A stretch of 64,000 nt of DNA from Nereocystis luetkeana (taxonomy: Eukaryota > Sar > Phaeophyceae > Laminariales > Laminariaceae): assembly GCA_031213475.1 (NCBI GenBank), contig JARUPZ010000021.1, forward strand, positions 8,005,420 to 8,069,419, in the 5' to 3' direction. Below are positions 43,650 to 54,429 of the stretch, one piece after another; the first letter of the stretch is position 1, and every line of letters starts with the position of its first letter. Below the pieces are notes generated by a model. It was not told the DNA's origin and made no database searches. It saw nothing but the letters and a program-made list of their open reading frames with translations. The translations under genes and the position numbers were made by a program.

Positions 43650-45563
43650 GCCCAACGACCAGATCTTGAAGGAGTCGACCAGCCGCTATATGGAGCTGTT
43701 GAAAGAGGTGCTTTCAGCAGGGGGGCAGGTTCCGCTGTCGTCGGGTAGGAGGACGCCGGTCATCCACCGGGCGGTCGAGGTACTCACCAATCCGGCATCC
43801 CTCGCGAGAAGGCAACGGAACGACGCTCATCTGGGTCAGGTTAGCAAGCGTCTGCGGGAGGATAGCAATGCGAACGCCGCGGAAGTAGATGAGACTGGGT
43901 ATAGTCTAGACGAGAACGATGTAATCAGGTTTGCCGACGGAAAAGGTAGGAACCTGCCAGCCATACCCGAATCCATGGTTGCCGATGTACTCGCGTTGGT
44001 ACACACTCTGCATGGTCACTCTGGAGTAGGAGCCACGTTACCGCTAGTCTTAAGAGCACTTTCACTGGCCTTCAGTCATTCGCGACACGCGACAATACGT
44101 GTTGTCATGCGGGTGCAGGAGACGTAAACGACCCAACAGCAGACGCGTCGCAATGTTTCCCGGACGCGCACTAGAACCGTGGGATGAACTACAGATGGAT
44201 ATCCCGAAAATAGACACGCCTTCCCTTTCAGGTAACAAGTACGTTCTGCTGGTAGTAGATCGAGCCTCCAAGTTCCCTTTCGGTATCCCTCTAGAAACTA
44301 AGCAAGCAGTAGGCGTAGCACGAGCGCTTACCAAGCTGTGCCTAACGTTCGGTGTACCCAGAACAGTACGTTGCGACGGCGGCAGAGAGTTCAGAGCAGA
44401 AGTAGTGACACACTTATGCCGTTGGATGAATGCGGACATAAAGTTCGGCCCAGCCGACCACCCGCGAGGACAGGGTTCTGCAGAGAGACCAGGAGGTTGG
44501 TTGCAGGAGCTATGCAGAGCTATGTAGATCGTGGCCCGAGAGGTGGGACGAGTACGTATCACCGGCAATATGGATCAAACGCACTCTACCAGACGTGTCA
44601 CTGTCTTCTAACATGACACCTTTCGAGTTGTTGTTCGGTCGCAAGCCTCGCACGTCTTTAGACTCTTTGGTACCCCTGTCAGAAGAGACAGATCAGAGCG
44701 GCGGCCTGGACAACTTCGTGGAGCGCCGCAGACAGAACCTCCGAGAAGTCCGCCTGGCGCTCGAGAAACGCGACAGCCAAAGAGTAACGGCGCGGGCCCG
44801 AGCCAACGCTGCCATCTCGAGACCATCAGCCGGAGTTATCGCTGAGAAGGGTAGCCTCGTGCTGGTGCGCGAGTCCGATAGCAGCAAACACCGCGACAGC
44901 AGAGGGAAGAAGCTGCAGCACGACCACTACACAGGCCCTTGGAGGGTCACGGAAGTATTACAGACGGGCCTAAGCGTACAAGTAACGATGCGAGGCAGAA
45001 AACAACGTACCCGAAATGTATCCACCGCAGATGTGAAGCCGTACCACCTCAGACCTCTGACACTAAGACACTCGATAGCAGACGAGTTTGCACAGTATGC
45101 GTGGGGCGCGGATTTCAAACTGCCAGTTGAAGGAGTCAATTCGTCAGTGTTAGACTCGCTCGTGAGCTGCCGCAGATCGACCACTGCGTCCGGCACCACT
45201 AGATGGGAGTACAAGGGGAGACCGAGAGAGGGAGTAGAGACAGGATGGCGAACTGAGAATGACGTGTTACAGAGTTTTACACCCTTGCAGTTGGACGGTT
45301 TCATCGCACTCTGGCACTTGTACAACCCCGACCCCACTAAAGACACGACCCCAGTCTCAGTCACCCCTCGTACGCCCGCCCTTCGTCGCCGCGAAGCCTT
45401 GACGCTGTTTCCGATAGGGTTTACCATCTGGAAAGACTTTGGCGGTGGGTTGCGACTGCAGAGGCAAGTGTACGATTACAGAGACCGCTACTGGCGAGTG
45501 CGCTACACCGATAACAACTGGGAAGAACTGACCCGTCACGAGATGGAACGGTTGCAGGACTGA
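43650..45563 (+). CDS. Ty3/gypsy-type integrase with Tudor-like C-terminus
   Basis: Three successive frames: to about 44048, about 44050-44527 and about 44530-45563, each shifted +1. The zinc-binding domain has HTLHGHSGVGATL, then after the first shift HFHWPSVIRDTRQ and YVLSCGCRRRKR. The catalytic core has Asp in LQMDI, Asp in RCDGGREF and Glu in GSAERPG, with exactly 35 residues between the last two (DD35E). The C-terminal part contains MTPFELLFGRKPR and an SH3-like GPWRVTEVLQTGLSV. After about 190 further residues the ORF ends in YWRVRYTDNNWEELT, a Tudor/agenet-like Y-x-V-x-Y-x-D-x-x-x-E-E-L pattern that may bind chromatin, as chromodomains do in chromoviruses. The two frameshifts are damage, sequencing error or, less likely, programmed. 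Catalytic residues are all present. Confidence 0.75.
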
Positions 45564-45689
45564 AACGATCCACGCTCTGCATAGACGAAGATCTGCTCCT
45601 TCATCCGGCAATTCCGGCGAGGATCCTCCCCTGCGAAGACCTTCCCCTGCGAAGATCTTCCCCTGGAAACATCTCTCTAATTCATCTAG

Positions 45690-46520
45690 TGTTTCTGCTT
45701 GCTATTGGTGTGTCGTGTTTCAACCGAAAAGGCCGTGTTGGTTCTTTTCCGTTTAGTTCTCGTGGTTTTCGATTTTAGTGTATCTAGTGTTTCAACCGAA
45801 GAGGCCGTGTTGGTTCTTTTCCGTTTACGTTTAGTGCACGTGGTTTTCGATTTTATTTAGCTAGTGTTTCTGCTTACTTTTGGTGTGTCGTGTTTCAACC
45901 GAAGAGGCCGTGTTGGTTATTTTCCGTTTAGTTCTCGTGGTTTTCGATTTTATTTATCTAGTGTTTCAACCGAAGAGGCCGTGTTGATTCTTTTCCGTTT
46001 AGTTCTCGTGGTTTTCGATTTTATTTATCTAGTGTTTCAACCGAAGAGGCCGTGTTGGTTCTTTTCCGTTTAGTTCTCGTGGTTTTCGATTTTTTTTTAT
46101 CTAGTGTTTCAACCGAAGAGGCCGTGTTGGTTCTTTTCCGTTTAGTTCTCGTGGTTTTCGATTTTATTTAGCTAGTGTTTCTGCTTGCTTTTGGTGTGTC
46201 GTGTTTCAACCGAAGAGGCCGTGTTGGTTCTTTTCCGTTTAGTTCTCGTGGTTTTCGATTTTATTTAACTAGTGTTTCTGCTTGCTTTTGGTGTGTCGTG
46301 TTTCAGCCGAAGAGGCCGTGTTGGTTCTTTTCCGTTTAGTTCTCGTGGTTTTCGATTTTAGCTTTGCGTTTGCTTTTCGCTTTGCTTGCTTTTGGTGTGT
46401 CGTGTTTCAACCGAAGAGGCCGTGTTGGTTCTTTTCCGTTTAGTTCTCGTGGTTTTCGATTTTAGTTTTGCGTTTGCTTTTCGCCTTGCCGTGTAGGCTA
46501 GCCTATAGTTTTAACCGAGG
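45690..46520 (+). repeat. Minisatellite array 3' of the integrase
   Basis: AACCGAAGAGGCCGTGTTGG recurs nine times (about 45722, 45792, 45898, 45968, 46038, 46110, 46207, 46305, 46410), with a decayed tenth at 46513. The spacing alternates between about 70 bp and about 100 bp, because some units include TTTCTGCTTGCTTTTGGTG. The array lies between the integrase stop and the 3' LTR. Confidence 0.92.
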
Positions 46521-46830
46521 AGGCGGAGTTGCCTTCTCTGTTGTGTTCGATTTTCGTTGAATTGTTGAGGACGCAATAGAAGAGATTTATGCTTAGGCGT
46601 TAGGGGACACTGCGCTTATTTCATCGCTGAATGAGCGTGGGGGGACTTTAGCCATGGAATAGTGGTCGGGCAACCAAACTCGCAGTGAAAAAGCAAGGGT
46701 GGGGGTTTTTCTCAGGGATTTGCCACTGATGGCCTTTGCGATTGCGGTTTGGTTGTTTATCCCTGAGGCCGTTATTTGTGTAAAGGGCTTTGCGGCTCTT
46801 TAAAGTTGGTTATAGTCACAAGATTGCGAT

Positions 46831-46872
46831 AGCGTAATGCTCATTCTGTCATTCGCATTATGCTAGGGGGCA
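46831..46872 (+). other. Hairpin and polypurine tract before the 3' LTR
   Basis: AGCGTAATGC at 46831-46840 is complementary to GCATTATGCT at 46855-46864 (one mismatch), forming a hairpin. AGGGGGCA then leads straight into the LTR start at 46873. The purine stretch is short for a polypurine tract. Confidence 0.5.
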
Positions 46873-47311
46873 TGTTACGGTTCGGTTGACCGCTCAAGGA
46901 GTTGTGATGACATAGAGGCGTTTTCATATTGTAGCTCCGTTCCGGACGGAAGGTTTCATCCCCCTTCCGTCTCACTCAGTACCCGCGACCATCGCCACGG
47001 TCACGGAGCAAGCAATCACTTACCATCTAGCCATCTCCAGTTGGAGCCTCTTCACAGAAGAACCACAAGCTCGCCCTACTCTCCTGGAGACCTAGGAGCG
47101 CACCTCTCGACTCGGTCGGACTCTAGCTCTGCTCTGTCACTGAGGTTGGTCATTCATGTCTCGTCTTTGTGTTCTCCTTTTGGGTTTTGCACCTCTGAGT
47201 GGTAACCTGGGGTCCCCAGCTGCCACTCCTACCAACTATTGCAGAACCCTACATGTGTTGCCTTGTGACAATGACTTAAGACCTCAGCCCAGGCAGCCAG
47301 CATCCGTTTCA
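46873..47311 (+). repeat. 3' LTR
   Basis: Starts TGTTACGGTTCGG, ends CATCCGTTTCA, 439 bp. The base after it (47312) is the first base of S2. Confidence 0.92.
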
Positions 47312-47358
47312 TATCAGTTTTATTCATCAATTCGTCACCCAACAGGAGATACATAGTT

Positions 47359-47541
47359 GAGAGGATATACCCGCGGCCATGTTAGTTCAGTTTGAACGTT
47401 GGTTTTAGCTCGTGTGCGCTTTCTTCGTCTGGTGTATTTTGAGGCAGCCGAATTTTCGATTTTTTTTTGTTTTTCGGATCTTTCTAGGGCTCCAGCACCT
47501 TTCTGTGACCACGGACTCCTTCGTCAGAGAGTTAATGTGAG

Positions 47542-47576
<35 letters not shown>
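47359..47576 (+). repeat. Repeat B, S2 copy of 2944-3190
   Basis: Same as the S1 copy but with a shorter and purer CAA tail. Confidence 0.75.
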
Positions 47577-47654
47577 GTTTTCTTCTTTCGGGAAAGTTAT
47601 GAGTGATCCATGTTGAAGATCATGCTGCACATTGTCGGATGGCAAGAGAAATAA

Positions 47655-47713
47655 TAACAACAACAACAACAACAACAACAAGGGCCTAACCCTAACCCTA
47701 ACCCTAACCCTAA
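47655..47713 (+). repeat. (CAA)n plus telomere-type (CCCTAA)n, S2
   Basis: Counterpart of 3264-3327, with one extra CAA unit and the same number of CCCTAA units. Confidence 0.85.
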
Positions 47714-48305
47714 CCTTGTTTCTATTTTTTGTTTTTTGGGGGGGAGGGGTCGGTCATACCTCTCGAATAAAAAGCAAAGCAAAAAGCCGGGACGACATGT
47801 CTCGGTCGGTTGATGCATGGACAACACCGCCGCCGTGCCCAAATTTCATGTCCAACGGCAAAAGAATGGGCGCTGCATGGCCGACCTCCTGAATCGCCGG
47901 GGCTTGGCTGGCCCAGCTCTTGGCGTTTTTGTTTTTTGTCGGATAAAACATTTAGAGATTCGGTACACCGAACACCCAGGAACCAGGGGACTTTTGAGTG
48001 CCAGCGTCCCCACAATAACTCCCCAGACTGCTACTATAATATATAATATATATGGTGGTCCGCAAAAAATGATGCCTCCTCTTTGCGGAAGGCGTACAAA
48101 CGACCAGTTAGCGGCTGACCCGTCGGGTGATGCTCGGGACGATGGCTGGTGGTGAGAAACACCCCGAACCAGGCCGACCAGAAAAAAACTGTGCGCCCAA
48201 CAATTGATGGTCTACTCTGCTAAATTGCTTGCGTACCAATGAACTGTGCAAGTATCGCTGTGTGTGGCGTATTTTTGTGACCACAGGGACTATCTTTCTC
48301 TATTA

Positions 48306-48411
48306 TTACGGGGGACCATAGTTAATAGGACCTACGGTATAGATAAAACTCTACATATTTAACAATTTTTACTAACAAAATTTGGTCCTTTTAACTATGG
48401 TCCCCCGTGAG
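48306..48411. mobile_element. MITE family 1, S2 copy of 3915
   Basis: Lacks the 7-bp TACCAGG insertion seen in S1: here the arm reads GTTAATAGGACC, as in other family members. Confidence 0.85.
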
Positions 48412-48803
48412 AATAGGGTCGAACTATCAGCACGGACTCTGGTTGGTTGTTGTGTTGGATGCCGATGGGAAGAAGGAACGGTTTAATGTGAAGATCACCC
48501 ACATGTTTTGACAACGAGGCGTTGTGTGTGGTGTGTGCTGGGATATCATGGTATCCTACTGATTCGAATATCTGTACACGAGTTAGTTACGCGATTGATA
48601 TTATTACTGCTAGTAGTTCAGTTTGCCCATTTAATTTATTTTCATATGTGCGCTGTCTTCGGTATTCAATTTCATACATACGTATGTGCTTCGTATCGTG
48701 TACCAGGTATTTTTTGGGTGGAAAGAAGGGTAGTTTCCAAGATAAATTTTGATTTTCTATTCGTTTCTTCGGAGCTTCCCAGGGCTACAGCACCTTGTGT
48801 GAC

Positions 48804-49129
48804 CACGGACACCATCTTTCTCCGGTTGCTCGGTAGGAAGTCTGCGTGCCAATCAAGATCAATTTCGTTGGTTCAAGTCTCGGTGAGCAATATCTCTGTA
48901 TGTAGCGACTTTTTCTTGCTTTAAAAAAATGATTAGCGGGAAAAGCGAGAGCGTGAGCTACTAATAATAGCTACGTATACATTTGATGAAAATCGACGAG
49001 CGGTGGGAATGCCGAACCCTATGCGCGACAAAATATAAGCAGGCGCGTGCCGGGGGAGAGAAAGGAAGGCACCTGTGACCACGGCTTGTCCCGAAGATCT
49101 ATGAGGGTAAAACCTCCCTCGAGGGAAAA
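48804..49129 (+). repeat. tRNA-derived SINE, S2 copy of 4420
   Basis: Nearly identical to 4420-4745. B-box GGTTCAAGTCTC retained. Confidence 0.75.
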
Positions 49130-49602
49130 GTGTGAAAGTGTGATGTTTGAGTGAAAAAAAATGAAAAAAACAAATCAAGAGTTTAAAGAACAAGACCTCG
49201 TACCGATGTGATTTTCAGACATTATTGACGGACCCAAAGTCGAGATGACTTCCACACTATAATGATCCATGTTGGAGATCATGCTGCACATTGTCGGATG
49301 GCAAGAGAAAAAATAATATTAATGAGCGTAGTCGAATTCATTTCGACTTGTTAAAAATGAAACAAATTCGATTTAACAAAGACTCACTTGGCATCGGGCA
49401 GATGTATGTTCCTCAATAATATTTGACCCCACCCCTCATATATTTTGAATTTCATACCACTAGACAGGAAGCTTCAAATTTTGGTTTTTCGTATTTTTTC
49501 CATCGGCAGTTCAGATTTTTCCTTGGGCTTCGGTGCCTATGTGTGGTAACGGATTTCTTGATCTGAGTGTTATTGTGAGATCAACAACACACAACAAACT
49601 AC

Positions 49603-49694
49603 CGTTTAGAACCGCAGTCCCTTTTTGGGGAAAAACTACACCAAATTTGACTGGTTTGCCCCCAAAACGGGATTGCGGTTCCAAAGGGGTGAAC
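49603..49694. mobile_element. Hairpin MITE family 2, S2 copy of 5213
   Basis: The left arm has CCCTTTTTGGGG where S1 has CCCGTTTTGGGG, and the right arm has GGGATTGCGG where S1 has GGGACTGCGG. Arm pairing is therefore decaying. Confidence 0.75.
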
Positions 49695-49806
49695 GAGTAT
49701 TTCGTTAGTAGTACCAGGTCTAGAGGAGCATCTTCGTAGAGCAGCGCATTACGTTTTTATAAGGCAGAACGTGGCGACGAGAAACGAACGTGGCGACGAA
49801 AAGAAC

Positions 49807-49857
<51 letters not shown>
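49807..49857 (+). repeat. (ACAG)n microsatellite, S2
   Basis: One unit longer than in S1. Confidence 0.9.
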
Positions 49858-50199
49858 TCATCGGAAGAGGCAAAACCCGCGAAGAGGTAAGGGGGCGCAT
49901 TTTAAGTTCGCTGCACTTGGCACAGCCACAGTGTATGAAGGTTGCGCGTGTTTATATAGTTTGCGTTGCTTCATCATTATGCCCTCAGCGCGGGGGGGGA
50001 TGGGGGTAACAACGGGGAGTGTTTCACCTTTTTTTGTTAGATGGAGGTTCCCCCTCCCCCAAGCTTTGGAGGTAACTACGAGGTGTTGCTGGGCTACAGT
50101 TAATCGTGTGCACTCCTGCGACTACGGATGTCATCGTATTGTGGCGATGAGCTGTTGTGAGAACAACAACAACAACGCTGGCAACTTGGAATCACGATT

Positions 50200-51575
50200 G
50201 ATTTACGTCCTGTTCTCGTGCAGCGGTCAGTGCTGCTGTAGTAGTACTGGTCCTACATGCAAGGGTGGCCAGGAGTGCAAGTATCAGTCATCGGGACATC
50301 ATCAGGGTTGGTTTTTGCTTGTCCCGAGGGCATGGAGAGCTTAACTTCCCTTTTTGGGCTTTCGCTTGTCACAAAACATGGAGGGTACAATCTAGACCGG
50401 TGTTGTTTCAATGACCCTGCAGAGTGGAGATAGAACAGCGGCAAAATTCTGCCGCTGGTACTGCGGGTCTCGGAACAAACGCAGGTCGCTGCCGTGTCTT
50501 CTGTCTGTGGTCTGCCATGGGTGTCTGCTTGATCACGTCTCGTTTCCGTTTGGTTTTCGTTTCCATCGAGTGTATTTTTGTCCCTGTTTCCTTATTTTAC
50601 CGATACTATCCTCCAGTATATGTATATCACAGGTAACAGGTGGATGTATACAGAACAGCAGCGGCAGTGTCATACTTCCGTTCCCCTCGCTGCCTCGGCA
50701 AGGAATGCTGCGAGGCATGCCCTATCAGGCTAATAGCGAGTGGGGTAGGTCTTTCTGGCGGGTGTAAGGCCGGACTCACCCTCAAGGAGTGATACCTTCT
50801 TGCTGCTGCCTGTGGCCGCGACGCTCAGGCGGCAGTAGAGTTGGGTCGTACGTGGTGCGTCAGGCACGGAGACCTACGATTCGCGCGTCTTTTTAGGCAG
50901 CTGCGGCAGAGCGGCAATGCTCAATTGGGGGGTCCGTGCGCGGAGGCAGGCGCCACCACAGGCCACACTACGGCACAGTCTATTGCGCCGGTAGGAGGCT
51001 GGATTCGACGACGAGGGAGGAGGGAGACTGAGCGTCGACGTGCGGGGAAGAGACGGATTGACCTCCCCCTGCGCGAGAATTTTTATTTCCCAGATCAGAA
51101 CCGCAAGTGCGAGGAGCATTTTGTTTTTCAGGATGACGGAGAAAGGGAAACGACTGGAAGGGAATGGCAACGAGTGCACGCGCAAAGGAGCGGGTGGATT
51201 GGGCCAACGCGATGATGCGGCCATCCATGAAGAGCGGCAGGAAGACGGTGCATGGAGACCCATGATTTGCGCGCACACTATCATCACGAGAGAAGCAGTC
51301 ATAGTTTGTTTTTTCCTGGTATTGTTTTTCACGAGGCAGAATAGTATCTACCCGTACTCGTCACTGGTCTTCGTAGTTTAACGAGTTGTATACCCTTCAT
51401 GGGGAGTAACCTACGCAATTATCAGGGACGTGGTATCCTAACTGTGCTGCACCTTTTTGTGTCAGACAGTCCAGGAAGAGATGGCGATCGTTGATATTCG
51501 TGTGGTAGTAAGGTTCGATTGCTCCTTTTTTCACTGCATATCCGCGAGTCTACACTCTGACAGCACTCCAGATAG
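50200..51575. other. S2 counterpart of the conserved block and Cys-rich stretches
   Basis: Corresponds to 5810-7180. The first cysteine-rich stretch has an extra Cys (GGQECKYQ) where S1 has Gly. The overlapping frames at 50874-51332 (minus) and 50841-51215 (plus) are kept open. Strand and function unresolved. Confidence 0.25.
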
Positions 51576-51717
51576 CAGGCAGGTGTGTTCCTCTTTCGTT
51601 TTCACGACTACCGTGCGTTTCGTACGGTGCAGGCAGCACTTCAGACAGCATCCGCTGTAGTCAGCAGCCACGAGTTGGTTAGTGGTGGGAACGGGGGTAG
51701 TCTTCTATGTTATAGTT

Positions 51718-51919
51718 CAGAGGATATACCCGCGGCCATGTTAGTTCAGTTTTGCACATTGGTTTTATCTTTTGTGCGCTTTTTCCGTCTCGTGTATTTT
51801 GAAGCAGCCGAATTTTCGTTTTTTTTTTGTTTTTCGGATCTTCCTAGGGCTCCAGCACCTTTGTGTGACCACGGACTCCTTCGTCAGAGAGTTAATGTGA
51901 GAACAACAACAACAACAAC
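51718..51919 (+). repeat. Repeat B, S2 copy of 7323
   Basis: Retains the TATTTTGAAGC segment lost in part from the S1 copy. CAA tail of five units. Confidence 0.75.
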
Positions 51920-52062
51920 TCGTACGCATTCCTTTGCCCTTTGTGTATCATAGCATACGTATTATTGCCGACGTGTTCAGTCCGTTTAAACTACTACTAC
52001 TATCTACGACTACACTGAAGACGAGACGGCTAGATATATTTCTTTAGCCATCACCTATATTT

Positions 52063-52374
52063 TCCAGCCGAACTCGTAGGAGGTTTTACCTTCGGCGATC
52101 TTTGGACTAGCCGCGGTCACAGGTGGTGTCGTCCCTTCTCCCCCCCGGTGTCTTTACCTTTATTTTTTGTCGCGCATAGGATTCAGCCTTCCCACTGCTC
52201 GTCGATTTTTATTGAATGTAGCTAACTCACGCTCTCGCGCTTTCCGCCAATCAATTTATTTATGTAAGAAAAAGTCCCTACGAGCATGCACTCGGTGGGA
52301 CTTGAACCCACGAACTTAAACTTGATAGGCACGCAGGCCACCTACCAAGCCACCGGGGACGCCGATATAGCTTT
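52063..52374 (-). repeat. tRNA-derived SINE, S2 copy of 7664
   Basis: Same A-box and exact B-box as the S1 copy on the minus strand. Confidence 0.75.
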
Positions 52375-52382
52375 TAATAATA

Positions 52383-52406
52383 GTAGGAGTAGTAGTAGTA
52401 GTAGAA

Positions 52407-52498
<92 letters not shown>

Positions 52499-52513
52499 CG
52501 TAGTAGTAGTAGT
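52383..52513 (+). repeat. (TAG)n microsatellite, S2
   Basis: About 43 units with AAG interruptions near the left end. Expanded relative to S1, where interruptions sit elsewhere. Confidence 0.95.
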
Positions 52514-54322
52514 GATCGACAGGACTGAGCGAACAACGCGTGTTTTCACGATTATTTTTCATCTACTCTTGGATCAACTATGCTACAGTTAGTTGCTGAA
52601 CATCCGAACACCATGATTGTACAGTACGCGACATCCCTCAAGAACTTCATATTTTCACTCAGTCCCGCGTCGTGTTTCCTCTACAATTTCAGCAGAAATG
52701 CTCTTTTTGGGAGGAGAGGTGCAAAGCGCCAATTTCTTAAGTAAGTGTCAAATTCTTGTTTTGCAAAGCAAGGCGTTCAATGCGACCTTCGTCTTGCTTG
52801 GGCAGTAACCAAGAATGTTTTTTTCTCCACAACAACAGGGCATCGATCACTCATAATGCACCGGATATTTAGTACGAACGATGCTCTTCAGGACTGCAGG
52901 CATCAAAGTTCATCTTGGCTACCTTCAACGACTCTGCTGTAGCACGACTCGTACATGCTGGTAGGGGTTATGGTCACTCAATCGATCTGGTCTGCCTACG
53001 TTACGCACGTTGGGCGTCGATGCTCCCCCCCTGCTTCTAATTGCCGTTTTTTCTCCGCCTGCTTGTGAATCTCCCAGCTGACTGTTTGTTGTTGTTCTGC
53101 CCACCTACTCCGACTACCCCCTCTGTCTGCTCTTCGTCGTTACGCTCTATTACGGGGGGCCATAGTTAATAGGACCAAATATTGTTTGTAAAAATGGTGA
53201 AATATATAGGTTTTTATGTACACCATAGGTCCTGTTAACTATGGTCCCCCGTAATAGTAAAAACCACGCACCCACCACCGCGCTTGTTTCCGTGCCGTGT
53301 GATATGCACATAACGGTAGCTTCATGCTCCGCACGCTTTGGCCTTCTTCAAGATGCACACGGTAGTCGTGCACTTCTTTTCGTGCGCTCCTGACTCTTGC
53401 GAGTGATCAGGCCACCAAACCACCCCATGAATAGTCTCACTAACGCACCACGTTTCACTAAAGATTTGTCTAGAGCAGGTGGTCTCGACTCTTGAAGACG
53501 AAACCCATCCGGAATAACCATCTCGATTGCCTCTTCCTACCGTGACATGTCGTCTTTGTCGTCCAGCAGAGTCAGCGGTATTTCCATTTACCGTTGTCAG
53601 AGACATCTGCGTGTCAGACGATGCATGCAGTACAGGACACCACCCCCCACCGACGCACTGTTTCCATTCGCATCGAAAAAGAAAAAGAAGAAATGGTGTT
53701 GCAATATAATTTTTTGCATGCTTGCAGAGGGAAAAGGACTTTGTTTGTTGAACCAAAACAAAAAATATAAAAACCGTCACAAGTGAGGACGGTTTAGAAG
53801 CAAAGGCAGTCCGTGGCGGGGGGCCTGAGGTGGCCTTGGGGCATGTTTGGGCAGATTCTTTTTTTTCAGGAGTGCAGTGCATTCAGCCAGGTTCTTGCCT
53901 GCCGACCGCCTTGCACTTCCCAGATTCTAGTTATTATTTCCTCCTCGAGTCCAGCACATACGCTTACGTACCTGTAAATTCTTTATTTTCCGAAAATCTC
54001 AGCCTGACATTCTTAACTGCCAGATTATTTAGTGGTGTCGCGTACTGTATCTCGAGAACTTCCGTTAGTTGTAGACGCCTATAATTTTTTAAGGGGATTG
54101 CTTCCCATCGGTTGGTTTGAAATCCCGAGGTATATACATTATAGGCCAGGACTGATAGACTAGGTTTCACTACAAATAATAGATGTCCCAAATTCGTGTT
54201 TTTTTTGCCTGTATCTTGATAACATTATTTACGAAATATAAACATCAGAAACTCCGCCAGGCTGGCATTGTTTTTCACGCGTTCAAACCAGCCTGGATAT
54301 ATATATATGATATATGACACTA
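52514..54322. other. No gene recognised (S2 counterpart of 8100-9808)
   Basis: Short frames only. A 186-codon minus-strand frame at 53322-53882 arises here because S2 lost stops present in S1, so it is unlikely to be a gene. A MITE (53150-53254) is inserted in this copy only. Confidence 0.5.
53150..53254. mobile_element. MITE family 1, insertion unique to S2
   Basis: 105 bp, TTACGGGGGGCCATAGTTAA to TCCCCCGTAA, flanked by TA at 53148-53149 and 53255-53256. The matching S1 site reads CCTCTAGTAAAAACC at about 8737-8751 with a single TA-containing empty site. This shows insertion with TA duplication after the segmental duplication. Confidence 0.95.
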
Positions 54323-54427
54323 TTACGGGGGGGCATAGTTAATAGGACCAAGTATTGTAAGTAAAAATGGCTAAATATATAGGTGTTTATGTGTACCATA
54401 GGTCCTAGTAACTATGGCCCCCCGTAA
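54323..54427. mobile_element. MITE family 1, S2 copy of 9809
   Basis: Same element with TA on both sides. Followed by CCTGGCA as in S1. Confidence 0.88.
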
Positions 54428-54429
54428 TA

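Larger units (their letters stand above)
38165..47311 (+). mobile_element. LTR retrotransposon, integrase only
   Basis: Bounded by two 439-bp direct repeats that start TGTTACGG and end GTTTCA, with a tRNA-complementary primer site directly after the left one and a purine stretch AGGGGG before the right one. The interior contains long tandem arrays and one recognisable gene, a frameshifted DD35E integrase with a Tudor-like C-terminus. No gag, protease or reverse transcriptase was found. I count about 14 differences between the LTRs (3%), so insertion is older than the S1/S2 duplication. The five bases beyond the two LTRs (AGTAC and TATCA) do not match, so no target-site duplication is present. 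Confidence 0.85.

Noticed and set aside
45690-46520. CRISPR-like or centromere-type satellite
   Set aside because: The spacers between the repeated words are themselves conserved. The array is confined to one retroelement and is short, so it is an ordinary minisatellite.
38165-47311. Endogenous virus insertion (for example a brown-algal phaeovirus)
   Set aside because: No capsid, polymerase or other viral gene was seen. LTRs, primer site and integrase explain the element as a retrotransposon.
53322-53882. 186-codon minus-strand gene in S2
   Set aside because: The S1 counterpart is broken into several frames, and divergence here is the highest in the duplication.
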